Under the pieces are notes generated by a model. That model saw only the letters and a list, made by a program, of their open reading frames with translations. It did not search any database and was not told the origin of the DNA. From Gammaproteobacteria bacterium (GTDB lineage: Bacteria; Pseudomonadota; Gammaproteobacteria; UBA12402), in assembly GCA_028282395.1 (NCBI GenBank), contig JANQHY010000100.1:1-16055 (forward strand): 16,055 nucleotides of DNA. The letters are read 5' to 3'. A program made the translations under genes and the position numbers. Numbering within the stretch: the stretch's first letter is position 1; each line of letters opens with the position of its first letter. Below, piece by piece: positions 8,040 through 15,602 of the stretch.

Positions 8040-9785
8040 TTAGCTTAACGCGTAGCGTTTCTGTGCCAGATTATACAAGGGTTGCCATACGAGTCGATTA
8101 AATACTAGTACATAGATGCACATCACGACAATGCCAAGGGCAATACGCGGGAAGTCACCGTTAGTCGTAAACTCGGTGATATAGGCGCCAAGGCCCTGTG
8201 CTTCAAGTGTCGTGTTGCCCCATTTAACCACTTCGGCAACAATACTGGCATTCCAGGCAGCGCCAGCTGCAGTAACAATACCGGTAATATAGTAGGGAAA
8301 CAGCGCGGGTAGAATAAAACGGCGCCACCAGTTCCAGCCGTGCAGCGAGAAGTTTTTTGCTGCATAGTGTAAATCTTTGGGGATAGCGCTGGTGCCGGCA
8401 ATAATATTAAAGAGAATATACCACTGAGCGCCTAAGGCCATTAATGGTACTACCCAGATGTTGACGTTGAGATGAAAGGTGGTGATGGCGGTGAAAATAA
8501 TTGGGTAAAGTAGGTTGGCGGGAAAGGCGGCAAGAATCTGTACAATGCCTTGTGCGTAGCGCATCAGGCCACTTTTCATTCCGAGCCAAACACCGATCGG
8601 TACCCACACCACTGAACAGACAATGATTAGCGATATCACCCGTAATGCTGTATAGCCACCAAGCACTACCACGTGCCAGGCTTCATGCAGAGTGACCTGC
8701 TGAAAGATAAAGTGGGCGAGAGTGAGAATTGCTAAGGTGCAGATCAACAGAATTGCCATATACCAGACACCAACCGCAGCACGTTGAAGGCGGCGCTGGA
8801 TGTTGCCTGATGTTGGGGATACCGCATCAGGACGGTTGACGCGTAAGTTAACCATAATGGTAAACAGCAAACCACACAGATAACCAAACCAGGGGAGTAG
8901 CTGTGTGCGCCGCAGTAGTGAGACAAACCAGGCGCGCGGCGCTTTTTCATCAGGTGCGACATCAATGCGGAAACGGTCACCCCAGTAGACCAAAGGGCGA
9001 AATAGCAGTTGGTCGTACAGTAAAATTACCACTAACATGGCAGCGATTGCTGCCGTAATTGCCAGTTTATTAGAGTGGCTAATAGCAAGGGCTACATAAG
9101 AGCCGATGCCAGGTAGCAGAATCAGTTGGTTGTTTACCGAGATGGCCTCACTGGCAACAATAAAGAACCAGCTTGCTGACATTGACAACATGACATTCCA
9201 GATTAGGCTCGGCATAGCAAAGGGGACTTCAACGCGCCAGAAACGTTGCCATGGCGATAGCTGCAGAATATCAGCGGCTTCACTGAGATCAGCAGGTAGC
9301 ATGCGTAGACTCTGGTAGAAACCAAGGAGAATATTCCATACCTGCGCAACAAACACTGCAAAAATCGCTGCGCACTCTGGTCCGAGCATCCGGTGAGGAA
9401 ATAGGGCGATGAAGCCAGCCACGGTAATCGAGAGGAAACCTAAGACTGGTACCGACTGTAGAATATCGACTAAGGGAATAATAATGCGTTCAGCATGGCG
9501 ATTTTTTGCAGCCAGGGTGCCGAAGATAAAGGTCGTGAGGAGCGAGAACAGCATGGCAATTAACAGGCGCAATACCGTGCGCAAGCTGTAATAGGGCAGA
9601 GCATGGAGTGATAGTGAAATCGGTAGAGGTTGGCCAATTTGATAGGGTGTATCCATCTGTCCAGCACTCCAGGCTAAAGCCATAAATAGACTGCCAATAA
9701 GAAGCAACGCGATAAAGTCCCATAGATTGGGGCGCCACGCTGCAAAACGGTTATTATGCCAGATACGATGGAGTCTGGTCGCCAT
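8040..9785 (-). CDS. Fused double-domain NitT/TauT-type ABC transporter permease
   Basis: A 581-residue inner-membrane permease that carries two complete binding-protein-dependent transport domains in one chain, so one molecule supplies both halves of the channel. Each half has its own ATPase-contact EAA loop: SEAADILQLSPWQRFWRVEVP (168-188) and HYAAKNFSLHGWNWWRRFILP (473-493). Each loop sits between groups of hydrophobic helices, with about twelve membrane segments in all. The halves are joined by a basic, polar linker around 270-340. The ATG at 9783-9785 follows AGAGGA about 6 nt upstream and is preferred to a TTG seven codons earlier. It forms an operon with the ATPase gene immediately downstream. 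No periplasmic binding protein gene is present on either side. I see no convincing promoter in the 78-bp gap upstream. Confidence 0.9.
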   Translation of the reverse strand: MATRLHRIWHNNRFAAWRPNLWDFIALLLIGSLFMALAWSAGQMDTPYQIGQPLPISLSLHALPYYSLRTVLRLLIAMLFSLLTTFIFGTLAAKNRHAERIIIPLVDILQSVPVLGFLSITVAGFIALFPHRMLGPECAAIFAVFVAQVWNILLGFYQSLRMLPADLSEAADILQLSPWQRFWRVEVPFAMPSLIWNVMLSMSASWFFIVASEAISVNNQLILLPGIGSYVALAISHSNKLAITAAIAAMLVVILLYDQLLFRPLVYWGDRFRIDVAPDEKAPRAWFVSLLRRTQLLPWFGYLCGLLFTIMVNLRVNRPDAVSPTSGNIQRRLQRAAVGVWYMAILLICTLAILTLAHFIFQQVTLHEAWHVVVLGGYTALRVISLIIVCSVVWVPIGVWLGMKSGLMRYAQGIVQILAAFPANLLYPIIFTAITTFHLNVNIWVVPLMALGAQWYILFNIIAGTSAIPKDLHYAAKNFSLHGWNWWRRFILPALFPYYITGIVTAAGAAWNASIVAEVVKWGNTTLEAQGLGAYITEFTTNGDFPRIALGIVVMCIYVLVFNRLVWQPLYNLAQKRYALS

Positions 9786-9863
9786 TTTCCATCCTCTTGT
9801 TGTCAATGCCTGTAGAGAGGATGCCAGAAAATAACGTTAATTGGTAGCAATAATGTAATGATC

Positions 9864-12800
9864 TTAAGTTATCATAGTGGCATGTCGAACCGGAACATTC
9901 AGTGTTTTTTCCGGCTTTATGTCATTATTATCGCCATCCATTGATGGAGTAGACAGATTCATTAATGACTTATTGCCATTAGTATGATGGGCATCTAAAT
10001 CCATGCCAGCATCATATGATTGATGTCGAACTCTTGGTTTTGTAACCTTTTTAACAACGCCATCATTAGTATTGACCTGTTTTGATGAGGCCATTTTTTG
10101 ATAAGGGTTATTTAGTGGTGAGATTTTCTGAATACGGTATGTATACTGCTGAACACCATCATTCTTGTTGTCTACTTTTTGCATTTGAGGGGTGGGGTGA
10201 TTCAGGTCAGACATTGCATCTTGGAAATGACTCATTTTTTGTTGAATTTCTTCATATTCCTGTTGGATTTCCATCATTTCGTTAGTAATCTTTGTATTTT
10301 TACTGCTAGATGTTTTTCTTCTTTCATATTTATTGACTTTTTGCTTTAGTTTATCAATTTTACCAGATCCACCCATATTCAGTTTGTCAACGCGTTTCTC
10401 TAGATCTTTTCTGGTATTATTGGTTTTGCTCTCAGCATCATATTCTTCTAAGAGATAGGTAAAGGTTTTTAATTTATTCTCCATGCGAGTTAATTCTTCT
10501 CTGATAAAAGCATTAGATCTTAACGTTGAAAAGTCTAAATGATTATTAGTTGTTCTTTCAGCCCAAAAACGATTATTTTTAGACTCATGAGCCTTATCAA
10601 CGCCGGCTTTTCTTTCATCAATACTTTTCTGTAAATCTTTAAGTTGTCTAATTTCCTCAACCGCTTCATTTGGCATAACGAATTTTTCACCAGGACGTTC
10701 TTTTGAAAAACGGTCATATTCATTCATTAATCTCTGTTTAAAAGCAGCTGTTTTCTGTTGTAGCAGGTCTGAATCACGTTGTAGATCAGAGAGATTTCTT
10801 CTTTGTTGTGTTTTTAAAGATATATTCAAGCCCATCAAGTCACTTTTCAATGATTTTGCGGAACTTTTTGCTGATTTGGCAGATTGATTCAGGCCATTTA
10901 TTAATAAATTGTCCAGTGCGCTCTCAAAGATGATTCTTCTTTTCTTGCTTTGCAGGGGTTTTATCTCATTTTGTTTGGAATTGATAAGGTCTGTAAGCTC
11001 TTTTGACCTTTTCGCAAGCCCATCTTCTCTGTTTCTCATTAAAATAGGTAGTTGTTCGATGTCGCTTTCATTTGCTTTATTTAAGATTTTTGGATATATG
11101 TCCAGTTTTACCTTGCCATTTGGAATATAGAATCTTTTGCCGTATAAATCGTTATATTTTGTTGTGATTTCTTCAAAATCATCATTTCTTTTTTCTAAAA
11201 TCTCTTTGTTTATATTGGCTGTAGTTTGAGCAGAAAAGGCAACAGCAGGGTTTTCAGCGTCGTCATTGCTAGAGTTGTCTCCATTTTCAGAGACGTCTGA
11301 AAATTTCAACTCGTTTAAGCACAGATTTATCTCGTTTGAGTAGTAAGTGTATTCTTCTTTATCATTAAGAGGTTGAAATTCTTTAGCGAACCTTTTGTAT
11401 TCCTTTTTAAGTTTTTTAATAGCATCCTTTCTTTTATCTTCCTGAATTGCAATATCTCTATCAATATTTGCAGCAATAAAAGCAGCATTTCCTGTAATGA
11501 AAGCTGTTTTTTCTACTTCGTCAATATATTGCTGTTTGGAGTCTTTCTTATCTTTTTGACGAGCTTTAAATTTACTAATGCACGTATCCCATTCGTCTTC
11601 ATGTAAGTCAATATAGGTTTTAGTGCGCGTTATTTTTCTGCCATTGTCATTATATTTTACGTCTAATCGTTTCTTTGAAACGAGGTCTTGTTTTTGCGTT
11701 CGGCACTTTTTAATCATTACTTGAATATGAACACCTGATTCTTCCTGTTTTATCCTGTCATCAAATCTTCTTTCTAGAGAAGATAGTCTGTTTTTTTCTT
11801 TATTTAGCTCTGATTTATAGGGATTGATACCTTGATATGGATCTTTCTTCGAGTCAATTTTTATATATTGCTTTGGATTATAAGATATTGCTTTTTTATT
11901 AAATTCCAGTGTGCTATCTTCTTCTATAATTCTTCTTAATGCTAATTTATGCGAGTTTGCTCCCTCTTTTTTGGCAGTAAAGTCTTTGTTTTCAGATGAC
12001 CAATTTTCATTATCTATTCCGTACCATCTGTCCTGTGTTCTTAGTATTGAATCTGTTTGATGAATTTTAGTTTGGTGTAAGCCAGATTTGGTTGATTTAT
12101 TCTTGTTCTCGATGCTATCTTTTATATTTTTTATGTCCTCTTCTGTTTTCTCAATTTGTAAAAGACTAATATAGTCATCAATGCAATTAAGAATTTTTTC
12201 CCTTTTCTGGTATTCGTTGTCGCTAAGATATGTTCCGTTTAACGATAGTTGACCGTTTTGATTGTTTGTCTTAACAATGCTTTGATTTGCATCATTAACT
12301 TGCTCCATTATTCTTTTTTCTATTTTTTTAAGTACTTCACGATCAGAGTCTTTTGGAAAGTTTCTTTCCAAATCTTTGAGTTTTACGCTGAGTTCGTCAG
12401 CTTTGTCCAGGATTCTATCTTTATTAATGTCGTGTTTATTTTTAATTGCTTTCTTAGCAAGAGAGAGTTTGTTAGTGATTTCCTGTTTCCCTTTGTTCAA
12501 TTTGTCTTCAGTTTTTTTGTTGGATAAATATTCACCATTTTCTAGCGTGACTTTGGATTTTGCGCCGCTTCCAGTTTTGCTAATTTCGCAGGCATTAACT
12601 TCACTGAGGTTAGTTTGTCTAGCTTGTGTTATAGTAGCGACAGTATTAAGTTCTGATGGAAAAGTACTTTTTAGTGAGTTTTCTTCAGAAAGACTATAAT
12701 TGCTGATTGTGTTCTTAAGAACTTGTTTGTTACTGTTATGGTTTGCTGCTATAAGATTAATGGTATCTTCATAGCTTTTGTCAATATCTGCAATATGATC

Positions 12801-15353
12801 ATCTCTTTTATCATCTGTTAGCATTGCGTAATGGATTTTCTTTACGGATCCGTCATTATTACTGTCTATTTTTGTAATGCTAAACTCTTCGATATTGTTT
12901 ATAGTTTTACTAATTGATGACTTATTTAGGTTGATTTCTTTAACAAGAGCATACTCATCTTCTGAATTATTATCTATAAGAGAAATCAGTCCACCGATTT
13001 TATCTACTGGGCCGTTGTTTAGGCCAAGACTACTTACGGTTAGATCAATTTTATTATTAGTATGCGTAATCACTTGTTTTACAGAGTCTGTATTTCTATT
13101 ATGTCTTTCTTGATTGTTAATAATGCTTTTAACGTTTTCATTAATAGCATTCAACTCTGTCTCAATTTCCAGGTTATTCTCATCTTTAATTGTCTTTGTG
13201 TTCTTGTCGCTTAAACAAGATCCTCCTTCTTTAAGAGACAACTCACCATCATTGTTGTTTAAGTCTTGGCATTTTCCTGTAAGGAATTCTTGCTCATGTT
13301 TCTTCTGAATGCTGTCTATTCTAGCGAATAGAAGATTAATTGCTTGCTCTGCTTGAATGTCATCATTGCCTACAGCAGGTTTAATTCTCTGTTTAAGCTC
13401 GTTTTTCTTGCTCTCAATGAGAAGTTGATGTTGGTTGATGACTTGATCTTTAATTTCGGTTTGATTATTTTTATGTGTTTCTTCTATTGCAGTAATAGTA
13501 TTCTTGTAGTATTCATCTATTTTTTCAGTATGTTTACTGGTATCAGATAACATAGAATAATGGATTTTCTTTACCGATTTGTCTGGGTTGCTTTCTATCT
13601 TTTTAATGCTAAATTTTGGAATACTATTTTCTATTAGGCTAATCGAATATTTATTGCTATTGATTTGTTCGAAGGGCGCATACTGATCATCTGAGTCATT
13701 GTCCATGAATGATAAGAGGCTGTTAACTTTAGCAATGGCGTTATTTTTTAAACCAAGTTTTTTAACGGTTTCATCAATTTTATCTTTTGCGGCAGTAATA
13801 GATTTCTTGATGTGTTCGGCATTATTCTCATGCGTTTCTTGACTTTTAAGAATATCGCTCATGTTTCTATCAATGGCTTCTATGTCTTTTGTTATTTCTT
13901 TATTATTATCTTCTATAATTTTCTTGGCGGCGTTGTTGCCTAAATAAATTCCACCGTCTTTTAGAGATAGCTTTCCGTTGTTATCATTTATATCTAAGCA
14001 TTTATCATTAAAGTGTTTTTGGTTTTTTTGTTGAGTAGATTCAATTTTAGCGAATAGTGAGGAGGTTATGTCATTTGCTTTTATTTTATCGTTTTTAAAG
14101 ATTAGTGCTACTTTGCTATTAATTTCAATTTTTTTCTTTGATATAAGTAATCTATGTTCTTGTTCGACTTGTTTTTTTATTGCGGCTTTGTTCTCGTTAT
14201 GTTCTTTCTTTATTTCTTCCTTTTTTCTGATTAATTCATCATTTACCCTTAAGTTTGCATCAATAACCATTTTATCCTTGGTTGGGTTCACCAGTAGATC
14301 TCCTTCTTTTTTGATTTTGTAAGAACCAATGACATTATTTTCTTCCATTTCATTGGTTACCAATACTTTGTTTGTATCTACTAAATCCTTTTCTAATTTT
14401 TTGGTTTTAGAGTTTATTTCTTTTATGCTTTTCTTTTTCTCTTTGAAAGTTTCTTGTAGCGCTAATATTTCATCTTTTTTATAATTATCTATTTCATCTT
14501 TCGCATTTTCTTTGTTTTGATTGTGATGTTGTTCTAGTTCCTCAAAAGATTTTTTTGCTTGATCTTCTATAGTCTCTTTGCTTTCTAATCTAAAAATTCT
14601 AAGTAGAGATCTTTTTAGTTTTACCAGTATATTGAAAGCAGTTGAGGATTTTTCTTTGTTCTCTGATTTTAAAACCCTGTTTTTTTGAATATCAAGACTA
14701 TTTTTGACTATGTGGCTTTTATTATGGACAAGAATTTTAAGTAGATCGCTAGTAACTTTTTTTCTGTATCCCGCATTCCAGCCTAAAAATGTTCGAACCT
14801 TTTTAATTTTAATGTTACTTTGTTTGTCTAAGGTTTCTTCTATTTCATCTCTTACTTGCTTGCTAAATAGAATATTGTTGCAGGCTTTTGAATAAGGGTC
14901 TATCTTGGTTTTGTCCTCAAGATTTTCTATTTCTTTGTTTTTTTTGACTGATCGATTGATTGATTGAAGTGTCTTTTTTGTATTTTCTTCTTCATATAAA
15001 CTGTCTAGCAGAGCATTTTTATTTTCACCATTTAATTCCTCTATTACATGATCTTGATACATTTTGTAGTGCTCGTGCTCCTGCTCTGCCATTTGTTTTT
15101 CGAGCACTGCCATTTTGGTGTTAATATCATTAAAATTATTAATATTTGATAAATACTCATGGACCATCTCTGCAGCATCATTGTCATTAATGTCATCTTT
15201 CTTTATGTTAGAGTCCTTCTTGAGTTTTTGTTGGAATAATTTCTCTTTAAATTCGTTATGTAGTTGTTCGTAGAACTCTAAGACTAGAGGATTTCTGAGG
15301 ATCATATCGAAATAGATGTTTTCTTGTAATGCTTCTATCTGTCTATTTTGCAT
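9864..15353 (-). CDS. Giant repeat-containing coiled-coil protein of unknown function; candidate Dot/Icm substrate
   Basis: I do not recognise this 1829-residue protein. It is rich in Lys, Glu, Asn, Asp and Ile and largely predicted helical or coiled coil, with no signal peptide and no membrane span; the only mildly hydrophobic run is AFITGNAAFIAANI. Residues 1-275 are a charged helical head. Residues 277-1082 hold five degenerate copies of one module, listed separately. From about 1083 to 1730 there are further long coils, with an SAK-rich patch (SAKSAKSSAKSLKSDL). The last ~90 residues are polar, Pro/Asn-rich and probably disordered. The ATG at 15351-15353 has GGGGGA upstream; a GTG five codons earlier is less likely. 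GC is near one third against 40-50 % in neighbours, suggesting transfer or distinct selection. The neighbouring Dot/Icm genes make an effector role possible but unproven; a structural or surface role is the alternative. Confidence 0.85.
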   Translation of the reverse strand: MQNRQIEALQENIYFDMILRNPLVLEFYEQLHNEFKEKLFQQKLKKDSNIKKDDINDNDAAEMVHEYLSNINNFNDINTKMAVLEKQMAEQEHEHYKMYQDHVIEELNGENKNALLDSLYEEENTKKTLQSINRSVKKNKEIENLEDKTKIDPYSKACNNILFSKQVRDEIEETLDKQSNIKIKKVRTFLGWNAGYRKKVTSDLLKILVHNKSHIVKNSLDIQKNRVLKSENKEKSSTAFNILVKLKRSLLRIFRLESKETIEDQAKKSFEELEQHHNQNKENAKDEIDNYKKDEILALQETFKEKKKSIKEINSKTKKLEKDLVDTNKVLVTNEMEENNVIGSYKIKKEGDLLVNPTKDKMVIDANLRVNDELIRKKEEIKKEHNENKAAIKKQVEQEHRLLISKKKIEINSKVALIFKNDKIKANDITSSLFAKIESTQQKNQKHFNDKCLDINDNNGKLSLKDGGIYLGNNAAKKIIEDNNKEITKDIEAIDRNMSDILKSQETHENNAEHIKKSITAAKDKIDETVKKLGLKNNAIAKVNSLLSFMDNDSDDQYAPFEQINSNKYSISLIENSIPKFSIKKIESNPDKSVKKIHYSMLSDTSKHTEKIDEYYKNTITAIEETHKNNQTEIKDQVINQHQLLIESKKNELKQRIKPAVGNDDIQAEQAINLLFARIDSIQKKHEQEFLTGKCQDLNNNDGELSLKEGGSCLSDKNTKTIKDENNLEIETELNAINENVKSIINNQERHNRNTDSVKQVITHTNNKIDLTVSSLGLNNGPVDKIGGLISLIDNNSEDEYALVKEINLNKSSISKTINNIEEFSITKIDSNNDGSVKKIHYAMLTDDKRDDHIADIDKSYEDTINLIAANHNSNKQVLKNTISNYSLSEENSLKSTFPSELNTVATITQARQTNLSEVNACEISKTGSGAKSKVTLENGEYLSNKKTEDKLNKGKQEITNKLSLAKKAIKNKHDINKDRILDKADELSVKLKDLERNFPKDSDREVLKKIEKRIMEQVNDANQSIVKTNNQNGQLSLNGTYLSDNEYQKREKILNCIDDYISLLQIEKTEEDIKNIKDSIENKNKSTKSGLHQTKIHQTDSILRTQDRWYGIDNENWSSENKDFTAKKEGANSHKLALRRIIEEDSTLEFNKKAISYNPKQYIKIDSKKDPYQGINPYKSELNKEKNRLSSLERRFDDRIKQEESGVHIQVMIKKCRTQKQDLVSKKRLDVKYNDNGRKITRTKTYIDLHEDEWDTCISKFKARQKDKKDSKQQYIDEVEKTAFITGNAAFIAANIDRDIAIQEDKRKDAIKKLKKEYKRFAKEFQPLNDKEEYTYYSNEINLCLNELKFSDVSENGDNSSNDDAENPAVAFSAQTTANINKEILEKRNDDFEEITTKYNDLYGKRFYIPNGKVKLDIYPKILNKANESDIEQLPILMRNREDGLAKRSKELTDLINSKQNEIKPLQSKKRRIIFESALDNLLINGLNQSAKSAKSSAKSLKSDLMGLNISLKTQQRRNLSDLQRDSDLLQQKTAAFKQRLMNEYDRFSKERPGEKFVMPNEAVEEIRQLKDLQKSIDERKAGVDKAHESKNNRFWAERTTNNHLDFSTLRSNAFIREELTRMENKLKTFTYLLEEYDAESKTNNTRKDLEKRVDKLNMGGSGKIDKLKQKVNKYERRKTSSSKNTKITNEMMEIQQEYEEIQQKMSHFQDAMSDLNHPTPQMQKVDNKNDGVQQYTYRIQKISPLNNPYQKMASSKQVNTNDGVVKKVTKPRVRHQSYDAGMDLDAHHTNGNKSLMNLSTPSMDGDNNDIKPEKTLNVPVRHATMIT
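12741..13475 (-). repeat. Long repeat unit 3 of the giant protein (residues 627-871)
   Basis: The closest relative of unit 2. Its core is LSLKEGGSCLSD (705-716), the acidic patch is at 793-801, and the late motif reads D-S-N-N-D-G-S-V then KKIHYAML (830-845). The D-S-N-N-D-G-S-V stretch has the Asp/Asn spacing of a calcium-loop start, which unit 2 has lost (E-S-N-P-D-K-S-V). Key positions lie 243 codons from their counterparts in unit 2. Confidence 0.75.
13476..14201 (-). repeat. Long repeat unit 2 of the giant protein (residues 385-626)
   Basis: The first half is coil plus the LSLKDGGIYLG core (462-472). The second half starts near KKLGLKNN and holds an acidic patch M-D-N-D-S-D-D-Q-Y (550-558), a strand-like stretch KFSIKKIESN and the motif KKIHYSML (595-602). 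It aligns without large gaps to unit 3 immediately downstream: ITSSLFAKI with INLLFARI, the acidic patch with I-D-N-N-S-E-D-E-Y, and KKIHYSML with KKIHYAML. Confidence 0.75.
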
Positions 15354-15428
15354 ACTAATCCCCCACACCCATAAATAAGTGAAACTGTATCGGTTTGTTA
15401 CTATTAGATTTACTGTAAATGTAAGAGT

Positions 15429-15457
15429 ATATTACTAAAGATGAAGCACGTTGTCAA
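15429..15457 (-). promoter_or_regulatory. Candidate sigma70 promoter of the giant gene
   Basis: On the minus strand a perfect TTGACA (plus 15452-15457) is followed after 17 bp by TAATAT (15429-15434, four of six to TATAAT). A TATACT three bases on is a better hexamer but would give a 20-bp gap. Transcription would start near 15422, giving a leader of about 70 nt. The gene is therefore probably transcribed on its own rather than from murJ. Confidence 0.55.
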
Positions 15458-15461
15458 CAAC
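15450..15461. promoter_or_regulatory. Palindrome GTTGTCAACAAC over the -35 box, possible operator
   Basis: Perfect 5-bp arms GTTGT/ACAAC surround a 2-bp centre and cover the proposed TTGACA of the giant gene. A protein bound here would compete with RNA polymerase. The regulator is unknown. The palindrome is short and its importance rests on its position. Confidence 0.3.
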
Positions 15462-15581
15462 AACGCATTTATGTTATTGATCTATAATGGTATATTTTTT
15501 ATTATGCCATTTTTAAAAATATTAAATTTTTGTACGAAATTTTATTAATTTGTTCGGTTAGTGGCATATTATCACTATTTT

Positions 15582-15596
15582 AGCCAATATTTGGCT
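15582..15596. terminator. Short perfect hairpin just after murJ, weak terminator candidate
   Basis: AGCCAA and TTGGCT pair perfectly around a 3-nt loop, 7 nt beyond the murJ stop. On the minus strand the hairpin is followed by AAAATAG rather than T residues, so it is not a standard intrinsic terminator. The rest of the 249-bp spacer (15354-15602) is very AT-rich. It contains the palindrome ATTTTTAAAAAT (15509-15520) and the giant gene's promoter, and I see no gene in it. Confidence 0.3.
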
Positions 15597-15602
15597 GTGG
15601 AA

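Larger units (their letters stand above)
12108..14525 (-). repeat. Five-copy degenerate protein repeat region inside the giant gene
   Basis: Residues 277-1082 are built from five related units. Each opens with a block like (H/E)-H-N-x-N-K-x-x-x-K: HHNQNKENAK at 276, EHNENKAAIK at 384, THKNNQTEIK at 626, NHNSNKQVLK at 871 and, more weakly, KHDINKDRIL at 973. Each then has a core of the form N-G-x-L-S-L-x-x-G-x-Y-L-S-(D/N). These cores are LSLKDGGIYLGN (462), LSLKEGGSCLSD (705), VTLENGEYLSN (935), LSLNGTYLSD (1036) and a degenerate YKIKKEGDLLVN (345). Units two and three are about 243 residues; the others are 102-110 and lack the second half. Unit order, starting from the protein's N-terminus, is short-long-long-short-short. 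Confidence 0.75.

Noticed and set aside
13476..14201. Reading the LSLKDGG core loops (D-I-N-D-N-N-G) as true EF-hands.
   Set aside because: The glycine falls at position 7 instead of 6 and the usual acidic position 12 is absent, so only the later D-S-N-N-D-G-S-V loop was kept as a weak candidate.
10082..14895. Many short plus-strand reading frames with hydrophobic, membrane-like products opposite the giant gene (for example 12376-12699 and 14068-14322).
   Set aside because: They are antisense readings of Lys/Glu/Asn-rich codons, which read as Phe/Leu/Ile/Ser-rich. They lack convincing ribosome binding sites, and the minus-strand frame is unbroken throughout.
15509..15526. A PmrA-box-like stretch (TTTAATATTTTTAAA on the minus strand) upstream of the giant gene, as found before some Legionella and Coxiella effector genes.
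   Set aside because: Only one half-site resembles the YTTAAK pattern; the second half and the spacing do not fit, and such strings arise by chance in this very AT-rich spacer.
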